From positions 62,001-126,000 of the forward strand of contig JADKBM010000011.1 in the NCBI GenBank assembly GCA_016715115.1: 64,000 nt of DNA, in the 5' to 3' direction. Each line of letters opens with the position of its first letter. Positions within the stretch are counted from its first letter, which is position 1. The notes under the pieces are model-generated. The model saw nothing but the letters and a program-made list of their open reading frames with translations. It made no database searches and had not been told where the DNA came from. The translations under genes were made by a program, and so were the position numbers. This stretch comes from Acidobacteriota bacterium. Lineage in GTDB: Bacteria > Acidobacteriota > Blastocatellia > Pyrinomonadales > Pyrinomonadaceae. Below are positions 25,405 to 33,960 of the stretch, in pieces.

Positions 25405-26547
25405 ATGAAGAAATTGGTTTCGTTTTTGCTGATGGTGTTCGTTTATGCGATGCCGATCGTCGCGCTCGCGCAAAAGGGCGGATACGCCGGGATCACGCAG
25501 CTTCAGTCGCCGCAGAATCCGCGGCTCGGGTTCATTATTCACGGCGGTGCCGGCGTCATCAAGAAGGGCACTTTGACGCCCGATAAAGAAGCCGAATACA
25601 CGAAGAAACTGGAAGAAGCGGTGCTCGCCGGATACAAGGCGCTGCAGGACGGCAAATCCGGGCTCGACGCGGTCGAGATCGCGATCAGGATCCTCGAAGA
25701 TTCGCCGCTCTTCAACGCCGGCAAGGGCGCGGTCTTCACCGCCGACGGGCGCAACGAACTCGACGCGTCGATTATGGACGGAAAGACGCTCAACGCCGGT
25801 GCGGTTGCCGGCCTTCATACGGTCAAGAATCCGATCACGCTCGCCCGCGCCGTGATGGAAAAAAGCGAACACGTGATGATGGTCGGAGACGGCGCCGAGA
25901 AGTTTGCGAAAGAAAAGGGAATCGAGCTTGTCGATCCGAAATACTTCTGGACGCAGCCCCGTTGGGATTCGCTGCAGCGGATCATCAAGGAAGAGCAGGA
26001 AAAGTCGAAGAAGGAGACCATTGAAAATGGGAAAAGCGAAAAGGTCGATAAGCCTTCGAGCCGGAATTCGAGGGGTATTTCAAAAGACGAACTCTATGCT
26101 TCGATGACCGAAACGCAAAAACTCCCCGAGAACAAGTTTGGAACGGTCGGAGCGGTCGCGCTTGACAAGGACGGCAACATCGCCGCCGGCACATCGACGG
26201 GCGGGATGACAAACAAGAAATACGGACGTGTCGGCGACGCGCCGATCATCGGCGCGGGGACGTATGCAAACAATGCGACGTGCGGAGTATCGGCGACCGG
26301 CTGGGGCGAGTATTTCATACGCGTCGGTGTCGCGCGGGACATCTCGTCGCTGATGGAATACCGCGCTCTCCCGGTTCAGCAGGCGGCGGACATCGTGATG
26401 AACAAGGTCAAGGCGCTCGGCGGCGACGGCGGCGTGATCGTCCTCGACAAATACGGCAATATGGGAGTTTCGTTCAATTCGGAGGGAATGTACCGCGCCT
26501 ATATCGGGCCGGACGGGAAACCGGTCGTCAAGATCTATACCGATTAG
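25405..26547 (+). CDS. Isoaspartyl peptidase/L-asparaginase, plant-type Ntn hydrolase, exported
   Basis: 380 aa with a signal peptide (FLLMVFVYAMPIVALAQ). The family start FIIHGGAGVIKKG, the FNAGKGAVFTADGRNELDAS segment and the autocleavage site before Thr247 (NKFGTVGAVALD) are all present, followed by AAGTSTGGMTNKKYGRVGDA. The precursor would self-cleave to expose Thr247 as nucleophile and hydrolyse isoaspartyl peptides or asparagine. A Lys/Glu/Ser-rich stretch (about 195-235) precedes the cleavage site. Its periplasmic location is inferred from the signal peptide. Confidence 0.93.
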   Translation: MKKLVSFLLMVFVYAMPIVALAQKGGYAGITQLQSPQNPRLGFIIHGGAGVIKKGTLTPDKEAEYTKKLEEAVLAGYKALQDGKSGLDAVEIAIRILEDSPLFNAGKGAVFTADGRNELDASIMDGKTLNAGAVAGLHTVKNPITLARAVMEKSEHVMMVGDGAEKFAKEKGIELVDPKYFWTQPRWDSLQRIIKEEQEKSKKETIENGKSEKVDKPSSRNSRGISKDELYASMTETQKLPENKFGTVGAVALDKDGNIAAGTSTGGMTNKKYGRVGDAPIIGAGTYANNATCGVSATGWGEYFIRVGVARDISSLMEYRALPVQQAADIVMNKVKALGGDGGVIVLDKYGNMGVSFNSEGMYRAYIGPDGKPVVKIYTD

Positions 26548-26569
26548 TCTCTTTTGGTTCCAAAAACGC

Positions 26570-26612
26570 AAACCGCACGAATGGCCCGAACCATTTCGTG
26601 CGGTTTCTTCTT
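26570..26612 (+). terminator. Rho-independent terminator
   Basis: AAACCGCACGAA and TTTCGTGCGGTTT form a long stem followed by TTCTTCTTTTC, 25 bp after the peptidase stop. It may also serve the convergent gene at 26,629. Confidence 0.85.
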
Positions 26613-26628
26613 CTTTTCTTCTCAGAAG

Positions 26629-27015
26629 CTATATCGTGTCCCGTCCGCCCTTAGAACTCTCATCGAGTTCGTAGCGATTTCGGTCGCGCTTGGCGATTTT
26701 CTCAACAAACTCGAGCGGCTCGTTGTCGGCAAAGTCGATCCCGACGGCGTGCGCATTCTCTTCGACATCGCTCTGATCGGGTGTCGGATTATGCCCGAAA
26801 ACGGATTCCGCACCGCTCGTGTTGACTTCTTCCCACGAAGCATCGATATCACCACCCGAATCTGCCGGACTCGATGAATGATGATTCATAAGGCGATCGG
26901 TCAGGCCGTGCGGCGCCTGCGGCACGTGGGCGATCTCGTCGTCCATAAATTCTTTGATCTCTTCGCCGGGAGGTTCTTCGCGTTCGTAAAACTCAAGGTT
27001 TTTACCCGAAATCAT
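26629..27015 (-). CDS. Small acidic protein, DUF6335-like
   Basis: 128 aa from ATG 27,015, chosen for the AGAGGT ribosome binding site 7 nt upstream; the frame is open to 27,153. It contains PADSGGDIDASWEEVNTSGA, GHNPTPDQSDVEENAHAVGI and DNEPLEFVEKIAKRDRNRYE, a pattern I associate with the DUF6335 family. It is very acidic and probably soluble. Function unknown. Confidence 0.65.
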   Translation of the reverse strand: MISGKNLEFYEREEPPGEEIKEFMDDEIAHVPQAPHGLTDRLMNHHSSSPADSGGDIDASWEEVNTSGAESVFGHNPTPDQSDVEENAHAVGIDFADNEPLEFVEKIAKRDRNRYELDESSKGGRDTI

Positions 27016-27239
27016 AGTGATACCTCTTGATGCTCTTCCAAAATGCCGAAGGAACTCTGAGGCTGAAATCACCGCTTGCACCATGGCATTTCGGATTGGA
27101 TTTCTAGTTAGAGAATAGCACAAACGAAGGTGTGTTGGCAGAAGTAAATCCACCGTCCCGACGCTTAATTCAGAATCAAAAAATCCGATCTATTTATCCC
27201 GAGAAGATGCGCGGTCGGTATCGTCCTCAGCCACGGGCT

Positions 27240-27561
27240 CAATCGGATCTGAATCAAAAACGATCGATTATGGCAGCGAAGTCACAACGACGAAAGAAAG
27301 TCTTTGACACTTCAAACCGAAAAGATCACCAAGATCGACTATCGCCTGATCCCCAACACGACGGTCGCCGAATACGGACTGGTAAGCGAGGTCCGCGTCA
27401 AAGACGGGTCGACGAATTTCTTGCAGAAGAAGTCGACGACCGCCTACAATCTCAGTACGGCATATGTTTCGAGACGGATTCTCGGATTGCCGTCGAAGAC
27501 CGTTTCCTGGGGATACGATCAGTCGAACAGCCAATTGGAAAAGGTTTCGGAGGTCGATTAA
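27240..27561 (+). pseudogene. RHS core fragment, frameshifted
   Basis: From 27,304 the frame reads LTLQTEKITKIDYRLIPNT and ILGLPSKTVSWGYDQSNSQL, typical of the middle of acidobacterial RHS proteins, and stops at 27,561. Just upstream a different frame reads DYGSEVTTTKESL, so one frameshift lies near 27,300. No start, no N-terminal part and no tip are attached. It is the leftmost remnant of the RHS array. Confidence 0.65.
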
Positions 27562-27634
27562 ATAACGACTATTTCATGAAATATCTACTTGAGAAATGCC
27601 CTGGGGTCGACGTTGGAGAGGGAGGTTCAAACCC

Positions 27635-28213
27635 ATGAGAATGATGTTATTTGTGCTTCTGATGACAATTGGTGCCGCCGCTTGGGCGAAAGAGCCAGTT
27701 TGGCTCCGTGAGATCAAGACGATCGTCCCATTCAAATCAACACGTGATGATGTTGTCCGGCGTTTCGGACAACCTTCGTGGAGCGCTGACCCTCATTTCA
27801 ACGAATACATCCTTCAGCGGGGTACGTTATCTGTATTTTATTCGCGGGGACTTTGTTCGCAAAACCCGAAAGCTCAATTCGACGTCCCGGAATTCGTCGT
27901 TGTTACCATTGAATTCGAGCTCAAGAAACCAAGGAAACCAAAGCACCTGGGAATCAATCTTACTGGTCTTGAGGCATCTCACCCATTCGACGGTCCAAAA
28001 GCGACGTTTTACTCGAACAAGAACCCGGGGATTACCTATTTCGTGAATTCGCGCGGATTGCTCGAAAGCGTGAGCTTCCACATATCAAGTGGGTCAGATG
28101 TTCGCGCCTGTAAGCGCGAAGATGCGAGAACAGAAAGAGAGATTATTCGTGAGACTTGGCGGAATGATTCTACAACCGTTCGAGCGAGTTGTACTAGTGA
28201 TGTGACAAGGTAG
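27635..28213 (+). CDS. Exported protein, candidate RHS-cassette immunity family (paralogue A)
   Basis: 192 aa from ATG 27,635, with GGGAGG upstream and a signal peptide (MRMMLFVLLMTIGAAAWA). The mature part shows the family pattern: Trp-x(4-6)-I-x-P/L, ST-x-x-DVV-x-x-x-G-x-P, EY, then V-x-YS-x-G-x-C, then a VP-x-x-VV segment and K-x-LGINL. Paralogues with the same order are at 30,240, 45,281 and 46,630. Here it follows a broken RHS fragment. The last about 30 residues are Arg/Thr-rich and may not be original. Confidence 0.6.
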   Translation: MRMMLFVLLMTIGAAAWAKEPVWLREIKTIVPFKSTRDDVVRRFGQPSWSADPHFNEYILQRGTLSVFYSRGLCSQNPKAQFDVPEFVVVTIEFELKKPRKPKHLGINLTGLEASHPFDGPKATFYSNKNPGITYFVNSRGLLESVSFHISSGSDVRACKREDARTEREIIRETWRNDSTTVRASCTSDVTR

Positions 28214-28229
28214 TGTGCATATTACACCA

Positions 28230-28284
28230 GGGTTTTGGCGACTGTTGGCTTACTGACGGCCGCGTTCTATTGTGGTGTATTTAT
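28230..28284 (+). pseudogene. Fragment of a small four-helix membrane protein gene
   Basis: The reading GLLTAAFYCGVF is identical to residues of the intact membrane protein at 35,674, and the DNA is similar for about 45 bp. After it the sequence becomes unrelated and enters the tandem repeat. Confidence 0.55.
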
Positions 28285-28467
28285 GTGCCGAAGCGGCTTC
28301 CAATCCCGCACCAATATCGATATCCAAACTTGTGTTACGCGCACGCCGCTAGGACCGTTTGACTTGACTTTGCTTAAATTGACGATTTTTTTCCGATCCG
28401 CACGATTTCTCGCGGCGCACAAAAACCGGGCTTTCACCCGCCTTGATTCGCCTCCGGCCGGACTAAG

Positions 28468-28803
28468 TTCGCATCGAACCAAACTTAATCCGCCGACGAC
28501 CGAACTTGATCCGCCGCCGACCGAACTCAGCTCGGAGACGACCCAACTTGATCCGCCGACGACCGAACTCCGTCCGGAGACGACCCAACTTGATCTGCCG
28601 ACGACCGAACTCCGTCCGGAGACGACCCAACTTGATCCGCCGACGACCGAACTCCGTTCGGAGACGACCCAACTTAATCCACCAAGGACCGAACTCAGCT
28701 CGGAGACAACCCAACTTAATCCGCCAAGGACCGAACTCAGTTTGCGGACGACCGAACCTAATCGGCCGTCGACCGACCTCAATCCGCCGAGGACGAAACT
28801 AAA
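28468..28803. repeat. 42 bp tandem repeat array, open in several frames
   Basis: About eight degenerate copies of a 42 bp unit made of two 21 bp halves (ACCGAACTCCGTCCGGAGACG and a partner with CCCAACTTGATCCGCC). Because the unit is a multiple of three and lacks stops, frames on both strands stay open (for example 28,235-28,936 plus and 28,267-28,782 minus). The peptides (TTELDPPTTEL and so on) have no visible start signal or domain, so I do not call a gene. Confidence 0.8.
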
Positions 28804-28907
28804 TTCGACTCGACCGTGTGCGGGTCGGCGGGATCATCGCCGCCGTCGAACCGGTTCCGTTTTTGCTTCAAACGGAACAATCAACAGCCGGCGTTCCCTG
28901 CACTTCA

Positions 28908-28965
28908 GTGTGCGAAAGCACACGCACGTACGATAGCAACATGTGGAGCGAAGCGGAACATGGTG
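28908..28965 (+). repeat. Two-hairpin dispersed repeat, copy 2
   Basis: GTGTGCGAAAGCACAC, then GCACGTACGATAGCA and ACATGTGGAGCGAAGCGGA followed by ACATGGTG. Nearly identical to the copy at 29,000. Confidence 0.85.
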
Positions 28966-28999
28966 CCGGTCGTGAACGCTCGAGCGAGAAATCGATTCA

Positions 29000-29057
29000 G
29001 TGTGCGAAAGCACACGCACGTACGATAGCACCATGTGGAGCGAAGCGGAACATGGTG
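29000..29057 (+). repeat. Two-hairpin dispersed repeat, copy 3
   Basis: Same 58 bp unit as 28,908-28,965 with one or two substitutions; here the second stem CACCATGT/ACATGGTG is perfect. Confidence 0.85.
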
Positions 29058-29865
29058 TCGACGCGCACCGACGTACAAAGCGTGTGGAACACGCGTGACT
29101 GTTTGCACGCGTTTGTCAGCATTTTGTTGCAAATCTAGGCTTTTAAGCCGCGCCTGAGCGAAGGCCCGATGACTTCCAACCCCGGCGCGATGGAGCATTT
29201 CGTGCAGGACAACCCCCAAATATCGCTCCCGCGTTGTCCATCGCTCGTATTCGCTGGATTTGCCCGACTCCGGGCGAACTCCGATGGGAAAATTTCCGTA
29301 CTTGTTACTATTGTACGGGGTTCGCCCGCCAACGCTCGCCGGCAGCAGGTCCGGACCGAGTGCGATAATTCCCACCGCGAAAATCCCGTCATATATATCT
29401 TCAACAGTCTGTTTGATGCCCAGATTAGCCCTAACTGAATCCAAGAATTTGCGACAACGGCCTCCGTCCTCATCTAACCGACGAACAATCATTTCTCTAA
29501 GGTCAATTCTCGAAGGTAGCGGTTCGTACAGGGTTTCGTTATCCCAAATGCCCGATTGTGCGAGCCTCCGCCCCGCCTTAGCTTCTTGCTTGCCGATCTT
29601 TCGGTGCTTTAGAGTTGGTGCTTCACGAACCGTTGCCGATTGCGTGGTCTGTGAGCGATTTGGCTGCGCCGGTCCGTCCCAAGAATTCCACGACCAGTGT
29701 CCGTAGCCGGCATAAGTTGCGCCGAGTGGCAGGCAGCCTTCATAACCGTCAGACGAGCGAATTGTACGAAATCCCGAAACCGGCGTCGAGACCGGCGCGG
29801 CCCGCAAGTCCGACGAGCGACGTTCCCCACGCGAAGTTCCGCGAATAAAGATCCGTCCCGCCGGT
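29058..29865 (-). pseudogene. Inverted RHS remnant: RHS N-terminal motif joined to a HExxH tip
   Basis: On the minus strand, 29,750-29,862 reads GGTDLYSRNFAWGTSLVGLA and GISYNSLV, the N-terminal motif of acidobacterial RHS proteins, then a stop. In another frame the sequence goes on through YEGCLPLGATYAGYG to a tip: LYEPLPSRIDLREM, GGRCRKFLDSVRANLG and VVLHEMLHRAGVGSHRAF (HExxH codons at 29,190-29,204). The tip is clearly related to that of M5 (44,700-45,274). The open frame runs on to 28,905 through the two-hairpin repeats, so its natural C-terminus is lost. It is the only RHS piece on the minus strand. Confidence 0.65.
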
Positions 29866-29980
29866 GATCGCTTTCGTCCGGTGAACCGATTGCCGATCGT
29901 GCGGCGAAGACCTCTCTTGCGAGCCCTTCGGCCAAAGGCGTGCCTTTATCATCGGCGTCGACCGTTGATCGCGCAGCTCA

Positions 29981-30008
29981 ACCGCTAGACGACGCGAAAG
30001 GACGCGAA
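29981..30008 (-). repeat. TTCGCGTC-type dispersed repeat, copy 2
   Basis: On the minus strand it has the same order as 7836-7863: two TTCGCGTC blocks and a TAGCGGT end. Confidence 0.6.
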
Positions 30009-30239
30009 ATCTACCGGATCGGGAACTGCTGGAAAACGTCGCGCGTTTCGCGTCGTTCCGTGTACGGTTTGATTCAGATAAATTGGAAATCCCGGGAGCC
30101 CGGGCGTCGCCCGTCAACCTTCGAGGAAGCGTGTGGAACCGAGTTCCGACAACTCCTGATAAAGGATATGATATGGATGAAACCTACAGTTTCTATTTCA
30201 GCAAGCTAATTGGATTGGTTTGTGGTAAGGAGTGGACCA

Positions 30240-30764
30240 ATGAACAAAAATAGCCGTCTTACGTCGTTCTTGTTATGTTGTTTGGTTGGAGGCTTCGTAA
30301 CTTCAGCGCCGTGTCAGCAACTGGACCTGTGGCAAGGAGCCAAGCGAATATCGCTGCTAACATCAACCGAAAGCGACGTGATCGGCGTTTTGGGCAAGTC
30401 GAAACCATCTGAAAACCGCTTTTGGACGGAATACCAAACCGAATTCGAAGAGCTCTTCGTCGAGTATTCGCGTGGGTCGTGCAAGCTCCCGAATGATTCA
30501 GGATGGCGAGTCGCCGAAGGCGTGGTTACACGGCTTTTCTATTCACCGAAACAAAGACGGAAACCGTCCTATTTTGACCTCAAACTACGTCTGTTTTCGA
30601 AGAAGGAGGTTTCGGACGCCCCTGAAAACTTCGTTTATGAATCCGACATTCGAGGAATTTCATTTGGCGTCCGTATTGACGGAACGGTAGAATCGATTTT
30701 ACTTTATCCTGGTTCAGAGTTTGATCATCTTCGATGCGGACAAGATTTGTTGAGCACCAGATGA
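30240..30764 (+). CDS. Exported protein, candidate RHS-cassette immunity family (paralogue B)
   Basis: 174 aa from ATG 30,240 with AAGGAG 8 nt upstream. The signal peptide is LTSFLLCCLVGGFVTSAPC. The mature part follows the family order seen at 27,635: W-x-x-A-x-x-I-x-L, STESDVIGVLGKSKPSE, EYQ, LFVEYSRGSCKLP, RVAEGVVTRLFYSP, then late SILLYPGSEFDHLRC. No tip with an intact reading frame lies directly upstream; the next RHS tip is downstream at 30,977. It may therefore be an orphan immunity gene. Confidence 0.65.
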   Translation: MNKNSRLTSFLLCCLVGGFVTSAPCQQLDLWQGAKRISLLTSTESDVIGVLGKSKPSENRFWTEYQTEFEELFVEYSRGSCKLPNDSGWRVAEGVVTRLFYSPKQRRKPSYFDLKLRLFSKKEVSDAPENFVYESDIRGISFGVRIDGTVESILLYPGSEFDHLRCGQDLLSTR

Positions 30765-30976
30765 AAACAGCACGACGGTCTCGGATCGTCGCGCCGTCGA
30801 GGGCGCAGCTGGCGTCGCTAAAGGACGGAGTAATCAAATTCACTAACGGTGGTGTTCAAGCAGAGCGCGTTTGATCGAGATGACGGGCCGTTTGGCACTA
30901 CTTTTGTCCATGCGTTGATGCGTGTTGCCGGTGTTGTCGAGATACGAAGACGGCAGAGGCATTATCCCTTTCCGGG

Positions 30977-31438
30977 TTGTCCACGATGCATCGAACGAAT
31001 TACCCCTTGGAAGCCGGAGGATGGATTTATCAAAGACGAAACGGACAGCTGATTCTTAGAACTGCGGACAGAAGTAGAAGAATGTCAAATCAAGTCGATC
31101 TCCGCAACCCGCCCCCCGTCACCGGTGCACGGTTGATCGCCTTGTTTCATACTCATCCGTTTTCGGAGGTAACACAGATTGACGCGATGTTAACGAACGT
31201 AAACGGATTCTTAGCCCCTTTCGAAAATACGGGACCGTCGTTTCGTGACACCAAGGTAGCCACATCAACAGGGGTTCCGAACCTGGTAGTTTATGAGGCG
31301 AAGGACGATGAATTGGGCGGAAGCGCCATTTGGCGTCGCGGCGTCGGACCCGAGCGAGCTGGATTCAACCCCGAATTGGCCGAGCCACCGGTTGACGGAT
31401 TTCCAGGGAACTCATTGGATACGAGGAATTGCAGGTAA
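30977..31438 (+). CDS. Orphan RHS tip with JAB/DUF4329-like metallo-domain
   Basis: 153 aa opened at TTG 30,977; the real start is unclear and the upstream RHS core is missing, so this is probably a cassette fragment rather than a free gene. EAGGWIYQRRNGQLIL followed by LIALFHTHPFSEVTQID (HxHP at 31,148-31,159 and Asp eight residues later) resembles the DUF4329/JAB domain found at RHS C-termini, a possible metal-dependent isopeptidase or nuclease fold. The exact spacing of the JAMM motif (HxHPx6SxxD) is shortened by two. It ends LDTRNCR, with the near-terminal Cys shared by the other tips. A lipoprotein gene starts 4 bp later. Confidence 0.5.
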   Translation: MSTMHRTNYPLEAGGWIYQRRNGQLILRTADRSRRMSNQVDLRNPPPVTGARLIALFHTHPFSEVTQIDAMLTNVNGFLAPFENTGPSFRDTKVATSTGVPNLVVYEAKDDELGGSAIWRRGVGPERAGFNPELAEPPVDGFPGNSLDTRNCR

Positions 31439-31441
31439 GCA

Positions 31442-31783
31442 ATGTTAAAAAACATGAGTCATTTAAGAACCGTATTCGTCGCCTTCATTTCAATGCAACT
31501 CTTGGGCTGTTCGCTATCAGCGTATCGTGAACCCAACAGAAACATTATCGAATCAAAGACCGAGACGGCCCGGATTTCAAAAGAAACTGCGGTTTATGTC
31601 GCACGCGGTTACCTTATTTACGATTATGACTTTCGCGGTTGTGATGTCGAGGTCATCGATGAAAGCGCTTGGAAAGTGGCGTTTAGTCTCAAAGTTGAAT
31701 CCCCAGGTTTGATTGGAGGATGTCCGACTGTTTGGATTGACAAGAATGATGGGTCCATTATTAACGTAATGCACAACAAGTAA
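31442..31783 (+). CDS. Small lipoprotein, candidate immunity protein for the JAB-like tip
   Basis: 113 aa. The N-terminus has a lipobox (VAFISMQLLGC) so the mature protein should be about 91 aa and membrane-anchored in the periplasm. The pattern ISKETAVYVARGYLI...WKVAF...GGCPTVWIDKNDGSI resembles small NTF2/PepSY-like folds that occur in immunity proteins. It begins 4 bp after the tip stop. Immunity function is inferred from position and location only. Confidence 0.6.
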   Translation: MLKNMSHLRTVFVAFISMQLLGCSLSAYREPNRNIIESKTETARISKETAVYVARGYLIYDYDFRGCDVEVIDESAWKVAFSLKVESPGLIGGCPTVWIDKNDGSIINVMHNK

Positions 31784-32040
31784 CCGTGAATTTCCAAATG
31801 AAACTCGGAATCCGCGCTAACGATAATAATTGGCTCTCGGATCCAAAAGTAGAAAAAGATGACGGCTCGTTTCGAATTCGGGGACGAAATCTATGGCCCG
31901 GAAAAAGGTGTCTTGGACATATCGGATATTTCAGGAAGGCGATTCTCTCCGGCGTTTTGAGACAGCAGGTATCGTAAATTTCGCTTTCGCCGGTTGGTAT
32001 TCATCCTTTCCAATATCGTGCGTTCGGCCAGATCAAGCAG

Positions 32041-33960
32041 ATGGATTACCTGCTTCCGACCGAGACTCCGGAGATCAAACTCGGCTATGACAACCGGTTA
32101 CGGGTGAACCACAACGAAGTCACAAAACCGAACGGATTCGTGATGAAGGCCGACTTCACGCACGGCAACGACTCGCGGGTGACGGCGAAGAACGACCTGC
32201 TCGATGACAAATGGGATCGGACGATGAAGTACGATTTCGCCGGACGGCTGACCTTTGCGCAGTTCGGAATGGGCGTTGGGACGAACAACCAGAACAAGCG
32301 CGTTTATGAAGAGTCGATCGGGTATGACGGGTTCTCGATGATGAACGACAGACAAACCAATCATTGGGAGAATGATTCGGGATTTGCCGAAACCTACGTC
32401 AACGGGCGGATCACGCCGTTTGTTGGAAACTATGATGCCGCCGGGAACATCATCCGGCAGGGCGATGTTCAGTCGGACCCGCATACCTTCGTTGACACGA
32501 ACTACGACGCATCGGGACGACGGACTCGGATGTTCGACAAAAGAAAGGGGAAATTCGGAAACGTGCTCAACATGATCCAGGAACATCTGAGCGAGTATGT
32601 CTTCGACGGCGACGGCCGGCCGGTTATCGAGAAGGAAGGCTTTCAGACCTATCATGTCAACGACAACCCGCCGTCGTCGCCGTTGACCGCAGCGGCAAAG
32701 ATGTATCAGGTATGGTCGACGGTGCTCGGCAGCAGCCTGACGTCGGTCAAGCCGGACGGATCGAAGTGGGAAACGAAGATCTTCGCCGGCGGGGCGCTGA
32801 TCGCCAAAGAAGGCGCGACCGGTCCTCATTGGCTGACTTCCGATCCAGTGACGGGATCGACGGCGACATGGCGCAAGATCGATAATGACTGGCTGACATC
32901 GGTCGAGGAAACGGAGCCGCTCGGTCAGAAGATCTACAACGCCGATCCCGATCCGCTTCCCGATCCGAGTTATGACAACTCGGTCGGTAATGCTGATTAC
33001 CCACAGTGGCAATGCCAGATGCCGTCGAAGTTCTACGGTAACTTCTACGCGATGCCGTGGCATTGCCAGTTTGCCGAGATCAAACGGAGATCGTTCGAAG
33101 GCGGTCATTACGTGATCGAGGAACCCGAGACGAATCCCAACAAAGTATCCGGACATACAACGGGATCAGCCGGCCCGGCAACTCCAACCGGGTCCGCCGG
33201 TCACGAGGCAGGCCATCAGATGGCATTCAGCCGCCTGATGAATTTCACGCTCGGCGCAACCCGGAAATCGACCAAAGAGACTGGCGAACACACCGGCGAC
33301 GATGAAGATCCGATTGCCCGCGTCGAAACCCGAGTACCGAAACTGAACCAAGGCGAGCCGGGCGGTGCTCCGTTTGATACTAAGTGGGTAGAACCGGGCA
33401 CTGTCTTGATTCCACCGCAACAGGCGCCTACTCCACTCAAAGGCGATAGTCTTAGGGAATGGGAATCAGAACGAGATAGGCTTGTTTGGGATCTGCTATC
33501 GCACGTTAAGGGAGGTAATGTACCCAAATCGAAGTGTTTGGAGTTTTTGGAGTCGAAATTTGGCGAAGATGGTGTGAAGAAGTTGATTGAGAGTTTAACA
33601 AATCAAACGCCATATGATTTTATGAATTCAATAAATCCTGATCCAGCTGGCTTTTTCTCAACAATGAAGGAAATGGCCGACGTTTACTTGGCAAATGGTC
33701 TGCAATTACCCGACGCAGTGACCGGCCAAACCACCGGAAATATTTACTACAACCATACCGGCCTGAGGTTGTCAGTAATCTTGCATGAAAACCTTCACAA
33801 GAACTTCATTGAGCCATCGAATCCGTCAATACTTCTGTTGGACCAAACACTGGCCGAGAAGTTAGAGGCCATCCCTAAAGGTTCAAAGATCTTCGCGGTA
33901 ACGAATCCCCGTGGGAGCAAAATAATTGGTGATAAACTGGAGGCAGAAGGATGCAAATGA
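32041..33960 (+). CDS. RHS cassette M1: RHS core fragment plus HExxH tip
   Basis: 639 aa from ATG 32,041, but RHS similarity begins upstream (QYRAFGQIKQ at about 32,006) with no Shine-Dalgarno, so it is a 5'-truncated RHS gene. Core: YDNRLRVNHNEVTK, YDFAGRLTFAQFGMG, YDGFSMMNDRQTNHW, YDAAGNIIRQGD and EYVFDGDGRPVIEKEG (YD repeats). A linker with TGSAGHEAGHQMAFSRLMNF and GGAPFDTKWVEPG leads to the tip from about 33,420: SKCLEFLESKFG, then LSVILHENLHKNF (HExxH at 33,784-33,798) and terminal EAEGCK. Compared with M3 the core is about 95% identical at DNA level and intact in frame. Confidence 0.75.
   Translation: MDYLLPTETPEIKLGYDNRLRVNHNEVTKPNGFVMKADFTHGNDSRVTAKNDLLDDKWDRTMKYDFAGRLTFAQFGMGVGTNNQNKRVYEESIGYDGFSMMNDRQTNHWENDSGFAETYVNGRITPFVGNYDAAGNIIRQGDVQSDPHTFVDTNYDASGRRTRMFDKRKGKFGNVLNMIQEHLSEYVFDGDGRPVIEKEGFQTYHVNDNPPSSPLTAAAKMYQVWSTVLGSSLTSVKPDGSKWETKIFAGGALIAKEGATGPHWLTSDPVTGSTATWRKIDNDWLTSVEETEPLGQKIYNADPDPLPDPSYDNSVGNADYPQWQCQMPSKFYGNFYAMPWHCQFAEIKRRSFEGGHYVIEEPETNPNKVSGHTTGSAGPATPTGSAGHEAGHQMAFSRLMNFTLGATRKSTKETGEHTGDDEDPIARVETRVPKLNQGEPGGAPFDTKWVEPGTVLIPPQQAPTPLKGDSLREWESERDRLVWDLLSHVKGGNVPKSKCLEFLESKFGEDGVKKLIESLTNQTPYDFMNSINPDPAGFFSTMKEMADVYLANGLQLPDAVTGQTTGNIYYNHTGLRLSVILHENLHKNFIEPSNPSILLLDQTLAEKLEAIPKGSKIFAVTNPRGSKIIGDKLEAEGCK

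Noticed and set aside
27596..27634. Earlier start for the exported protein at 27,635
   Set aside because: The upstream codons would hide the signal peptide, while GGGAGG is well placed for ATG 27,635.
28235..28936. 233-codon plus-strand ORF of TTELDPP repeats and its minus-strand counterpart
   Set aside because: Produced by the 42 bp tandem repeat; no start signal or signal peptide, and frames on both strands are equally open.
28908..29057. CRISPR-like direct repeats
   Set aside because: Only two copies 92 bp apart with internal hairpins and a related copy at 24,280; no array, spacers or cas genes.
32098..33156. 352-codon minus-strand ORF (also copied at 39,441-40,061)
   Set aside because: Antisense to the RHS core of M1; the duplicate exists only because the core is duplicated.
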